Shown here: positions 44,472 through 54,925 of the stretch, in pieces
How the letters are laid out: each line of letters begins with the position of its first letter
Position numbering within the stretch: the first letter of the stretch is position 1
Source of the DNA: Ophiocordyceps camponoti-saundersi (nom. inval.)
Lineage: Eukaryota; Ascomycota; Sordariomycetes; Hypocreales; Ophiocordycipitaceae
NCBI GenBank assembly: GCA_003339415.1
Contig: PDHQ01000058.1
Location: forward strand, 1-64,000
DNA length: 64,000 nucleotides
Direction of reading: 5' to 3'
Notes under the pieces: model-generated
Told to the model about the DNA's origin: nothing
The model's input: the letters and a program-made list of their open reading frames with translations, nothing else
Database searches by the model: none
Position numbers and translations under genes: made by a program

Positions 44472-44615
44472 TATTAAGGGGGTCCACGTAACTAGCCCCG
44501 CCCGACCTCGCACACGACCTAGCCTAGCTATCCTAGCCTAGACCTAGCATATATATATAATACACATATATTAGTGCACCTACCCGATAGCCTATGCCCA
44601 CCTTGTGTCACTATA
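44472..44615 (+). repeat. Right LTR of the Copia element
   Basis: 144 bp, same length as the left LTR. Begins TATTAAGGGGG (the first TG changed to TA) and ends CACTATA. Confidence 0.92.
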
Positions 44616-44620
44616 ACTTC
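44616..44620 (+). repeat. Target-site duplication, right
   Basis: ACTTC directly after the right LTR, matching 38664-38668. Confidence 0.9.
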
Positions 44621-44797
44621 TATGTGTATCCGTAGTATTAACTGTTTTACGGTGACTTTACTAACCGAATTAACGAAAACGTTTTCCTCGTAGAAAAGAT
44701 GCGCAAAAAGAATACGACGCAGGACAATACACACCCGTCCCAACGCAAAAAGTGATAACCTGATTTGTGGATACAGTCAGATGGGAGGCAAAAAACG

Positions 44798-44871
44798 TGG
44801 TTTCGCCCGGGCTCGAACCGGGGACCTTCTCGGTGTTAGCGAGAAATCATGACCAACTAGACCACGAAACC
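44798..44871 (-). tRNA. tRNA-Val (anticodon AAC)
   Basis: Complete cloverleaf on the minus strand. Acceptor stem GGTTTCG with CGAAACC, anticodon stem TCTCG / CGAGA around the loop CTAACAC (anticodon AAC), T-arm CCCGG-TTCGAGC-CCGGG, discriminator A. No intron. It lies 182 bases right of the Copia element, which sits on its 3' side. Confidence 0.95.
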
Positions 44872-45128
44872 GCTTGTTATGAGAACTGGCTCTAAAGTAT
44901 AATATCAAGGAAACATTTGACTGGTGACGTTTTGTGCAAAGACAAATGCCAGGAATCGCAGTGGGCAGTTGCACTTGATTGACAGGTAGGTCAAACCATA
45001 GTCGCTTGTTAAAGAGCTAATACAGTTTTACGCCGTTTACAAGAGGAATCAAAACGTCGCAATCACACAAGGAAAAGGGGAGAGGAACTTGTAAGTATAT
45101 GATTTCATTTGCAAAGCCCATTGCTTCA
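44872..45128. other. Intergenic between tRNA-Val and the CX9C gene
   Basis: Upstream flank of the tRNA gene and 3' flank of the minus-strand twin-CX9C gene. Nothing else seen. Confidence 0.5.
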
Positions 45129-46147
45129 TCACTTCCCTCCACTCCAAAGCATAGCCATGATCGAATCGACAAACGTTCCCTTCCCCTCCGCCAACCTCGC
45201 CTCCCTGCTCTCCTTCTGCGACTGACGAAGCTCCATGACGGTGGAGGCGACGTCGGTCTTTGCCTGCAAGTCTGCTCGGAGGGCTGCGGCCTCGATGGCT
45301 CGTTCGTCCTCGGGTAGGTCTTGCAGCTTGCGGTCCCAGGCTTGCTCTTCTTCTGGGGTGGGAGTTCGCTTTGGCGCTGAGGAGGAAGGTTTGGGTATGA
45401 TGATTTCGAAGACGGGGATTGGCGTTCCGTCTTTTTTGGCTTGTTCTACGGCTGCTTCGTGCTTTATCATTCTTTGGTAGAGGGCGTCGGCGTGCATTTG
45501 TATGCTTTCGTCTATCTCGGCAGATCGACCTAGGATAGAGCCGTATCCCATGGCTCTCAAGAATCGCTGAGAAGGTAGAACGGTTAGTGAACGAGACAAG
45601 ATACGAACGAAGGACGAGAGCGACGAGAGGATATCAAGGAAGATGGTTTCTGCCATACCGACTGCATCATGTAGCACCTCTCAAAGCGCCTCACCTGATG
45701 CCTACACATCTGGAACCGATCCTCCCAGCTCCCACTCTTCATACACTCGATCCACTCCTCCTGCTGCAGCGCGCAATTCTCCAAAGCCGCCGCCGCGAGC
45801 GCCGCCTTCCGATCCTTATACCCCTCCAGCACGGCAGCCATCCTGTCGTGGTCGGTGGCATTCTCCGACTCCTGCTGCGACAGCGGCTGGTAGTTCTTCC
45901 ACAGGTGGGCGTACCGTCCGTCTTGATAAAGGCTGGCTGAGGGGACGAGGCGCTCCTCTGGCTTCGGCTCTTTCGTCGGCGCCGGCGTCGCAGGCGGTTG
46001 AGCTGAGGCTGAGGTTGGTGGAGATGGCTTCTTCGGTTCGTACTTTACGGGTGACTCTCTCTCGAGGAAGGCGCGGAGTTTCGGATCGAGCTTTTCGACT
46101 GGATCGCTGCCGCTGCCGGAGCCGAAGATGGAGGATAGCCAGCCCAT
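45129..46147 (-). CDS. Twin CX9C protein (probable mitochondrial intermembrane space)
   Basis: Two exons, 46147-45659 and 45566-45129, with a 92-base intron (GTATGG donor, CACTAAC branch, CTCAG acceptor). 308 residues. Residues 125/135 and 148/158 form two exact CX9C pairs (CALQQEEWIEC and CRHQVRRFERC), the hallmark of coiled-coil-helix-coiled-coil-helix proteins imported and oxidised by the Mia40 pathway. The N-terminus (MGWLSSIFGSG) and a Pro-rich linker precede it; the C-terminal half is charged and helical. The pattern resembles fungal proteins grouped with yeast Emi1, but I am not certain of orthology. Confidence 0.85.
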
Positions 46148-47164
46148 TTCGCTTTTGTGAATGGGCTGAGGAGAAAGTCGCGTTGCCGTCCGACGATGAT
46201 GGCCGTCTTCTCTTCGGCTGAGTGGATGTTGAGTGATAAAGTCGCGAAATGTACTGCCGAAGCTCCCACGACTCGCTAAAGCGGCAGAAAGCTCTAGTTT
46301 CGAGAAGTAGACTCTATAGTAGAGTACATGTAGAGTACTTCTGCTCTCAACGGCCTGATGAAGCATCATTGCCTCTCTTCTCTCGCCATGATGTGATATT
46401 TAACTCCGGCTTTTACTGCAAATCACTACTTTTCTCTTCTGCTATTTAGCATCCTTGCTAATATACCAAGTATCTATCTCATGTAGTTCATGAAGATGCC
46501 ACCAAGTGACAAGCCCGTTAAAGCACCGTTCTCTTCCTGATGAGCTATAGGGTAGCTTCAGCCGTAAAAATTGATCAAAACATCAATTTAATACCGTCAA
46601 TCCAGTTCAAGGGCTATCCAACGGAGTATCTGTATCAATGCATGTGTGATCCTCAATTATTCGGCCCTTTAGCTCAACACATACATACACATTCTTTGCC
46701 TATTACCATACAGTCTTTCTTCTGTCACATTGATGAAAGCTTTTGCTGTCTCACTCCAGTTCTGCTGTGCCGGCATGGAGTCGAGAAGTGCAGCCGAATT
46801 ACCTTACACAATAAAGCAACAGCACTTTACCAAGAGTACGCGACAAGTGCTGCGGCAGGGAGGTGAAAGAGGCTCCCAGTTTGCCAAAAAGTCGCGATTG
46901 CACCCCTTGAGAAACATTGATAGGCAGAAAAAATCACCTCGGCTTTACAATTCATAATGCGGGCCTTCTCAGATGCCCGTCATTGCAGACCCCGTTGCGG
47001 CAAGTAGTGACGCTCGTAGCCACATGACGATGTGATATTTTACCGGGTTGAAGACCCCTATTCTTGGTCGCAGTCGAAACAGACCCTTCTCCGTCCGTTC
47101 TCCGTTGGTAAGATGACCTATCCCTCCAGACATCACCACGCCGAAAATGCCAGAAAAGTCCGAC
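46148..47164. other. Intergenic spacer
   Basis: About 1 kb between two minus-strand genes. Contains a small imperfect inverted repeat at 46310-46350 (AGTAGACT to AGTACTTCT). No gene recognised. Confidence 0.6.
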
Positions 47165-47867
47165 TCAAAACTTGCTGAACTTCTTCACCGCCTTGCCCGT
47201 CCGGGGCAGCACGCGCAACACATTGAAACGGATCTGTCTCCTGTCAGTCTACCGTAATCCTGATGCTTATTGGCTCGCAACGTGACATACGGTCTTGCTG
47301 AGGGGTCGGCATTGGCCAACGGTGACCTGATCGCCCTCCTCGACACGGAAGGCAGGAGAGACGTGTGCAGCGAGGTTCTTGTGACGCTTCTCGTAACGAG
47401 AGTACTTGGGGATGAAGTGAAGGTACTCTCTTCGGACGATGACAGTTCGGTGCATTTTCGTGGAAACGACGGTACCGGTCAAGATACGACCGCGAATCGA
47501 GACGAGACCGGTGAATGGGCATTTCTTATCTGCACGGCAGGTTAGCGTACCTGTGCGCCACCGGAGCCCATCGCCAGCCCATGATCCATTGCGCTACTCT
47601 GTCTCCTCACAAGGCCACACATACCGATATAGCTGCCCTCGATCGCCGTCTTGGGCGTTCGAAAGCCCAAACCAACGTCCTTATACCATCGTCGTCCGTT
47701 CTTGCCAGGCCGGCTGCTCTTGGTCTTGACCTTGGCGTTTTGGAAGATATGCGGCTGCTTTTGGAAAGCACGCTCCGATTGAACGGTCAGTTCGGTCGCC
47801 CTGGGCCAAAGTGTCAGCTGCAAAGAGCGCAGGAGTCGAATGAAGAGGCGTATCACGAGACTGACAT
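47165..47867 (-). CDS. RPS11: 40S ribosomal protein S11 (uS17)
   Basis: Small-subunit ribosomal protein of 161 residues. Exons: 47867-47866 (only AT of the start codon), 47800-47625, 47529-47291 and 47233-47165; introns of 65, 95 and 57 bases. The second exon starts with G then GCG ACC GAA, so splicing rebuilds ATG GCG ACC ([16 protein letters not shown]). Donor GTCAGT, branch GCTGAC and acceptor CCCAG all fit, and no other ATG gives the conserved N-terminus. Family blocks are intact: [68 protein letters not shown] and the C-terminal RFNVLRVLP. Divergent from SPC7. Confidence 0.95.
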
Positions 47868-48200
47868 GTTGATTGATCTTGCTCCGAAGAGGCGTCGTTG
47901 CAAGAGGCGTATCGAGAGTGCTGTGGCAGGACGTGAAGTTGCTCGGCGAAAAGCAGGATAGGGCTTGTTCGTTAGGGCTTGCAAAATTCGGATTGGCTGA
48001 CGGGCTCCACTGCCGGCGCATGGTTGAACCGCGCCGAATCTACCACGTGATCTGGCGTTTTAGGATTCTCCCGTTGAGAGAGGGACCTAAGATACGTACC
48101 CGTTCCCCGCCTCAACGGTCAGATGGAAAGTAAACAAACAGTCATCGCGATCGCGCTTTTCTTCCGTTGATGTCATCCGTCGTTCGACAGCGTCACCGAC
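47868..48200. promoter_or_regulatory. Divergent RPS11 / SPC7 promoter region
   Basis: 333 bases between the start codons. Contains the 5' leaders of both genes. No named element identified with confidence. Confidence 0.5.
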
Positions 48201-51200
48201 ATGTTTCCTACAGCTAACAGTGCTTCGCTTCCGGCGCGTCGCAGTCGCAAATCCTTAGGCGCAAGCTCGGATGTGCGAAACACAATGGACCTTGAGAGCT
48301 TAACGCTTAACTTGGGCAGCTCCCGAGCTGCCAGTCGCAAATCCAGGAGCAAGAGCATGGGCCCCGGCGGGCTGGAAGCTCTGAAGCAGATTAATGGGAA
48401 TCGACGCGCGGTATGAGCATAAATCTCATAGCTTCGAATCGCTATTGACCATGTTGCAGTCTTTGGCGGCCCCCGTGAAGCTTCCACGATCCATCCTCAA
48501 GCCCACCATACCCTCTCTTCCCAAGAATCTCCCCTTGAAGAACGGCAAGAATAAAGCGAAGCAAAACAGCCCGGATAGCCAAGATTCTTCTCGTTCCTTG
48601 AACTCGTCCAGCGACGAAGATCCCACCGCATCCAGGGCTGCCGATCGCACCGAAGAGGAAAAGCAAGCCGACACAAAGGAGAGGGAAGAGCGTGAGAGGC
48701 GCGATGCTCGCCGCAAGTCGCTCGCCAATCGGAGAGTGTCCTTTGCGGCCGAAGCGACGCTTCATACCTTTCATGAAATCGAATACCTGCAGGATTCGAC
48801 GACATCCACAGATTCGACCCGAAGAGCCTCGTCCGTTGCAAATAAAACCCCCAGCAGGCCTGCCGCCGCAGATGGCCGGGAGGACGCGCCTATAATCAAG
48901 ACGGACAGCACAGCAGGCTCTCCGGAAAAGCAGTCAGACTCGAATCAACAGCGCCGGCGGCGCAGGAGCTCCGGAATGCAACCTGTGAACTCGAGTGGCC
49001 CAGACGATGATACTGTGGCATCAACTGCTTATAGCTCCGACTCTGAGCCTGCAGACATCGTTGAGGAAATTGGAGAAGAAGACGAAGAAGAAGAGCCATC
49101 TGGAAGCGACTCAGACGACGGGACTATGATGACCATCGATACAGAAGAAGTGACTGGTGTCTCGGTCGCCTCAGACCGATCGACCGCTACTGACGATGAC
49201 TCGACTCTGGACGAGGCGCTAAGAATTGCGGCGCGCAGGGCGGGGACGCAAAACATGGAGACTGGCAACGGCGATGAGGAAGATGACGATGGAGAGGAGG
49301 TTATCCCGTCGTTTGGTTGGGTGAAGAAGACTGTTCAGCCAGTCGACGAGCCAAAGGCGACCCAGAGTGCGGATGAGCCCAAACCTGATGGCGATGCAGA
49401 TGTCGACATCGAGATGGACGTGGACATGGACACGGACATGGACATGGAAATGGACATGGACGTGACGCAAGCCGTCGGGCGGATCTTGAAGCCTACTACC
49501 GAACCAGAGACGGATCTCCTTGGCGACATGTCGATGGAAGTTACTCAAGCCCTCGGAGGTATTCTGTCGCACAACAACGCACCTCGATTCTCGAACCATC
49601 AAGGGCAGGTCGAGTCAGAGGAGGCTACCATGGAGTTTACGACCGCACTCGGCGGGATACATACCGTCCAGACAGAGGACCCGGACGACGTGCTGGACGA
49701 CGAAGATATGTCGATGGAGCTGACGGCCGTTGTCGGTAAAGTTCTCTCCCGTTCTAGGGATGAGCATGCAGCAACGGGACAAGCGAATGAAGCATCTCAA
49801 ACAGATGAACCGGGCTTCAAGGAACCACTCACGGATGCCACATCCGGCATGGGCAAGTTGGTTGATGCTGCCACATCCGATGACGAGGCCCGAGGAGACG
49901 CAACCGTAGACATGGACATGACGGCTGCCCTTGGAGGCATCATGGAGAGCGATGAGGAGAAGCAACGGGATGTCAACAAGCGCATCATGGAAGAGGAAGT
50001 CAACAGGCCCAACGACGCGGCGCAGGCTATTGTCGAGGCTGTGGCACGATCACCGACGCGGAGGGCAGTTGGAGACTCCCAGGAGGTTGAAAAGGCGCCA
50101 GCGGAGAGTCCTGGACTGTCAGCCTTCAGAGGAAAAGGTCTGCGACGCAGCACACAGAGACGGGCATCGGTCACCCCGAAACGTGATGTTCGATCGCGGA
50201 CGCCATCTCCCGTCAAGACTGCGACGCCATCTCCCGCCAAGACTGTGGCGCCGTCTCCCGCCAGGGCTGCGGCGTCGTCTATCGTCAAGGCTGCGGCGTC
50301 GTCTTCCGTCAAGCCTGCGACGCCAACTCCTGTCAAGACCGCGACACCGCAACGACGACCAGCTTCAAGCCCCAAAAAGCAGGTACAGAGGTCCGCTTCG
50401 TCGCCTACGAGACGCATACTCGAGAGGTCAACGAAGACGCCCTCGCCCGCCAAGGCTACTCGAGACATCTTCCGCAACGACCCGCAGACGGGCGACAGAA
50501 CACCACATGTGGTCTTGACGCCCCCTCATCGGGCGCTCTCTGGTCTGGGCATCGATCGACCTGGCCTGGGATCTCCCAAAGTTTCTGCACTATGCAATCG
50601 CCGCGGTTCCATCGGCGAGTCAGCATCCGAATTCGTCCTAGGCAAGCGAACAGTGGCCTTTGAAGAGCCGAAGAAGATTGAGGAGGAGGTCGACAAGATG
50701 CGACAGGAGGAGAAGGATAGAGAAGACCCAATCAAGATTCTCGAGCGCGAAGCCGACGGATCGCAAGAAGATAAGGATGCGACGCTTAACCTCCGTGAGA
50801 TGATCAACAGCTTAAGCCCGAAGTGGAAGCCGTTGAGAGGCCGCAAGAGCCTGCATGTCGGCAGTGCCAAGGGCCTCCTGGGCAAGCGCCCTGCTGAGCT
50901 GGACGAGGACGAACAAGGTGAAGATGACGACGGGGTGAAGAGGCTTAAGGGACACCAGAGCAGCCCCGTGAAGAACGTCTTGCTCGAACAACCAGATGTC
51001 GGTCGTCTGACGAGATCGGCGCGAAGAAGCCTCGAACAGCAGGCGAAGATTAACACGACACCCTCACTATCGTCGCCAGTCAAGAAGCCGACGCGTCGGA
51101 CCTCGGAGCGACTGGAAGACTTGGAAAACAAGCAGACAGTGGACGAGATTAAGCTGGATGAGGCCGATCATGGGCAAGAAGTCGAAGAGGACAGGATTCA

Positions 51201-52661
51201 TTTGCAGGACTTTCTCAACATGATCTCAATTCGCTTCATGGAGCTGAACACAACCAAACGTCGCCACACGATGGCACCTGGAGGCGGAGCCGACGGAAGC
51301 ACGACCGAAGGACAAGACGGTCTGACTCTGGAGCGCTGCGTGGTAGCCGGCGCTTGCACGGTGCCCATGCTCGAACTATACCAGCATTCGTGTCGGGAGC
51401 TGAAGAAGTACATTTCAGAGGGAAGAAAGATGGTCAAGGAAATTGAAAAGGAGACGCTGGAGGAGAATCCACCGCTGTTCCGCGAGTACATGTCTGCGAG
51501 CCCGGATGTCAAGGCACTCATGGATCACCAGTTCAAGAACGTCAAGACGCACGCCCGGCTTCTCAGCAAAGCCATGTGGTACGAATGGCGGATGAAGCTG
51601 CAGGAGGGTCTCAAGGAAGGACTCGTCAGTGTCGGCGAGGGGATGGACAAGGACGACAGAGTGCTGAGGGAGCAGCAAGACGTGGTGGCATCTGTCCTGC
51701 CCGGAGCCGTGGCGCGCTACGAGTCTCTAAAGGAGGAAAGCAGCAGGCTGCAAGACGCCGCTCGAGAACTGGCCGACTGTGATGCGGACGAGCTCGCGTC
51801 GGCACGAGAGGAATTGGTGAACCTGGACGCGGACGTGGCGGCCAAGAAGCAGCAGATTGCCGAGCTTCGGCGACAACTTGAGGACTCGTCTGCTCAAGTG
51901 CAGGAGTTGACGTCGAGGAAGGCGGAATGCCTGCAAGCGATGGAGGCTTGCGACAGGACGAGGGAGAAATATCGCGGCTGGAGCAGCAGAGAGGTGAAGG
52001 CGCTCAAAGGTAAGTTGTGTATTAATGATCTAATAGCAAGAGGACTAGCTAACATGAATTTGGGGGGACAGCACGCGTCGAAGCTATGGAGAAGAAGCAC
52101 GGCTGGGCCATTTCAGGACTCTCCGGAAGCAGTCTTTTGATGACGTACCGGCGAGAACTGGAGTTGTTGATCGACGTCGGCTCGCTGCGAGCGGTTGACG
52201 TGAGGCTCGCCCGGCAGCCACAGCAGACCAAGGAGTTTATGCTGCATTGCATCCGCGAGCAATTGAAGAGCCAAGACCAGCTTTCGGAGCTTCTACGAAC
52301 GGTGGGAAAGGGATGGGACCAGGCACGGATGATCACACGGCAGGTCAACCGGGTCAACATGGTGTTCCCCACGGCCATGACCAAGACGTCGGACTCGAGC
52401 ATCTCGGTGACGAGCAAGCTGCTGCTGGTGCCCCTAAAGACGCTCATCGAGATTCAGCTGAGGCTGGATGGCGGCTGTGGCGGAGTGGCTGTCTCGGTCG
52501 AGGCTCGGGTCGTCTACGGAGAGCCCTTTAACGTGGGCAAGATGGGGGAATTCCTGGCTGCGAGGATTGGCGATAGGGTAGGCGGCGAGGAGGACTGGAG
52601 CGATGCTCTGTTGGAGCTGCAGAGGAGACTGATTGCGAAGGGGAGCAAGATGAAGGCGTGA
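48201..52661 (+). CDS. SPC7: Kinetochore scaffold Spc7 (KNL1)
   Basis: KMN-network protein that binds PP1 and, when its MELT repeats are phosphorylated, the Bub checkpoint proteins. Exons 48201-48410, 48460-52009 and 52072-52661; introns of 49 and 62 bases. About 1449 residues. PP1 docking motifs are visible: SILK (81-84) and RVSF (162-165). Five MELT-like repeats sit between about 49445 and 49945, each ending in a GGI/GKV-type tail (DMSMEVTQALGGIL, DMSMELTAVVGKVL, TMEFTTALGGI, VDMDMTAALGGI and a Met/Asp-rich one). A basic Thr/Pro/Ala repeat region follows (50200-50350). The C-terminal third is the conserved Spc7 coiled coil and RWD domain (HGWAISGLSGSSLLMTYRRE). Complete and intact. Confidence 0.95.
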
Positions 52662-54925
52662 GGATGGAGGGGGGTGGGATGTTGATGTGGGGGGTCTGGT
52701 GATGGTTGTGTGGGGCGGTCGTTTGTGGATCATGATGATTGGCTGCGCTGTCTGGGTTAGCTAATGAGAACTGGTGTGGGTGGGTCGACAGCAGACTGTG
52801 GTGTGGGTGGGTAGGTACCTGGGTGGGTATGTGTGGGTACCTGGGTGGTGCCTGAAAGGTGTGGTGAATCACGAACTCCATGAGCTTACATACTACCCTG
52901 TACATATATCTTTTGCAGTACTCGATGAGGGAGAGAGAGAGAGAGACATGGCGAGGGCTCCGGGGAAAATATAGGGACAATAATGACTTATCTGAAGAGA
53001 TGTATTTCTCACAGCATCTACTACTCTAGGTACTAAGGAGAATGATTCAGAGAAGGCAGACGGCAAGATATTTTTTATTACACAAAGACCTTAGCACTAT
53101 AGCACGGGAAGCAGGATTACGGATATTGAAAACCATTTGCTAGCAGAAGCAACGCGAGTATTGCTTTGCTATGCATCCTCTCTTCTAAGTCTCAAGCTCT
53201 TTAATTCTTCTCATTCAGCCTCTGTCAGAGAGTGTTCTCATGTTCCCAGTTCTGCTTAGTACACGAAGAAGGGCAAAGGAGACGATTGAGGTGCAGTCTG
53301 CATAAGAGGGTGCGCGAACAGACTACTTACTGTTCCTACTACTATAGTTCACGGGACCTAACCTGTGGGCTTTCAACGGGCGGCCCCGCTGAAACATGAA
53401 ACAGCAATTCTCCGCGTGTGGAGGGGTAGAGGGAAGATCCAGACCCCGCCTAGGACCTGGGGTGTGAGTGGAGAGCTGTCACTAAAAACAACGTCAGTTC
53501 GTCTCCTACGAGTGCTACCTAGTAATTTGAAAAAGCGGTAAACTGGTGGTTTCTGAATCACAGACAAAGAGAGAAAGTGGTGGAACAGAGCACGGTCCAG
53601 GTAGTCCGAGAGATGAGCTGTTGATTTTTCCCTTCTCCTCGGCGACGACGGTAAAAGTCTGGAGAAATACAGAATTCAACCTCACATTACCCGAGCGGGA
53701 ACCGTCATTGGTTGACTCTGATCGAGGAGTTACCGACTAATGCACCTGTTCATGCACGTACATGCAGGTAGGTACGTGCATGAGGTGTGAGTGGGGACTG
53801 TACGTACCTATCGTTGAAGATTTCAACGACGACGTTGGACATGGCCTTGAAACGACTGACTTTATATGGAGGAAGAAGCGTCCAATTTATAGCTATTTCA
53901 GAGAGAAAAGAATATGCAGAGAGAAGAGAAAGAAGGGAAGGAAGTAAAGGGAAAAAAAGAATGAGTTGAAAGCAAAAGGGCAGCCCTTAATCTCACTTCT
54001 TCCAGCCATGTAGCTTCTCTACAACGTCTCCTGGAGTCTGCACCAAGTTCGTGAATCACAGACTCGGGCACACTCGAAAAATCTTCCCATTCGCCTGTCC
54101 GTCCAATAGGATGGAGAACAGCGCTTACCATATCGAGTGGGTCCAGCTTTGCAAGCTGCTGTGTTATTTACTCGACTTTGAATAGAGAGGCATAGCAGAG
54201 GGAAGCTCACCATTGGAAAATGTATGAGGAATATAGCTTCAGAAATAGAGACAATAGCTCTCTAGCATCTAGTATAGTCAAGTCTATTATCATCATACTC
54301 ATCGTACGTGTAGAGATTCATATAAAAATCAAAATCAAAAAATCACCAACTTGCTTCCTCACCATCTCCATCCTCCTCCTCCTCCTCCTACTCCCTCCCC
54401 CCTTTCCCCACACCCCCCTTTCAATGGATATCAACGAGCACTGATCACATTGCTCTGCCCATATGCACGATAGTGGAGCCCTTCGAGGCAGCTGTCGACC
54501 TGATGATTGCCAGCCGTCGAGATATCTCCGCCAAGTCACTCCGTACCTCTCTTCCCCCCCCCCAGACCGGGCTATAAAATTCTCTCCCTCTTCTCTTCTC
54601 TCTTCCTCTTCTTTTCTCTCTCCTCATCTTTACAGTCCGCTTTGTGACTTTTTGTTTTCGTACGACAGCATCGTCTCTCAGCTTGCGTTCAGCCTTCCTC
54701 AGCTACCTCTCCCAAGCTCTTTTCTTCACACAGATCGATCTTCTTCTTCTTGATTCTTCGCAACGATCTCGTGCAGAGACGTCTTGCTGTTCTTGTCCTC
54801 GATTTTTATCATCTTCCTTCGACTCCAAGCAGTCGTAAGTTCTTCTCCTCCTCAGACATTCGGCCTGCCCTCTTTCTCTTCTCCTCTCTGCTAACTTCTC
54901 TTCTCCTCCCTTCCAACGAGTCAAG
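52662..54925. other. Intergenic, nothing convincing
   Basis: 2.26 kb. Near 52775-52860 there are repeated GGTGGGTA / GGTACCTGGGTGG words. Short open frames elsewhere show no recognisable content. The last 100 bases form a CT-rich leader of the next gene, with a possible 5' UTR intron donor GTAAGT at 54835. Confidence 0.55.

Larger units (their letters stand above)
38669..44615 (+). mobile_element. RIP-degraded Ty1/Copia LTR retrotransposon
   Basis: Full-length element of 5947 bp bounded by two 144-bp LTRs and a 5-bp target duplication ACTTC (38664-38668 and 44616-44620). The inside is extremely AT-rich with TAA/TAG stops in every frame, and CpA/TpG depletion with kept CpG, as RIP produces. 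Remnants in plus-strand order: a GAG-pre-integrase RLGHVSKDK block near 40505-40530, reverse transcriptase remains at about 42220-42420, RNase H-like remains at about 43010-43160. Integrase before reverse transcriptase is the Copia order. No intact coding frame is left, so it cannot encode its proteins. Confidence 0.93.
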
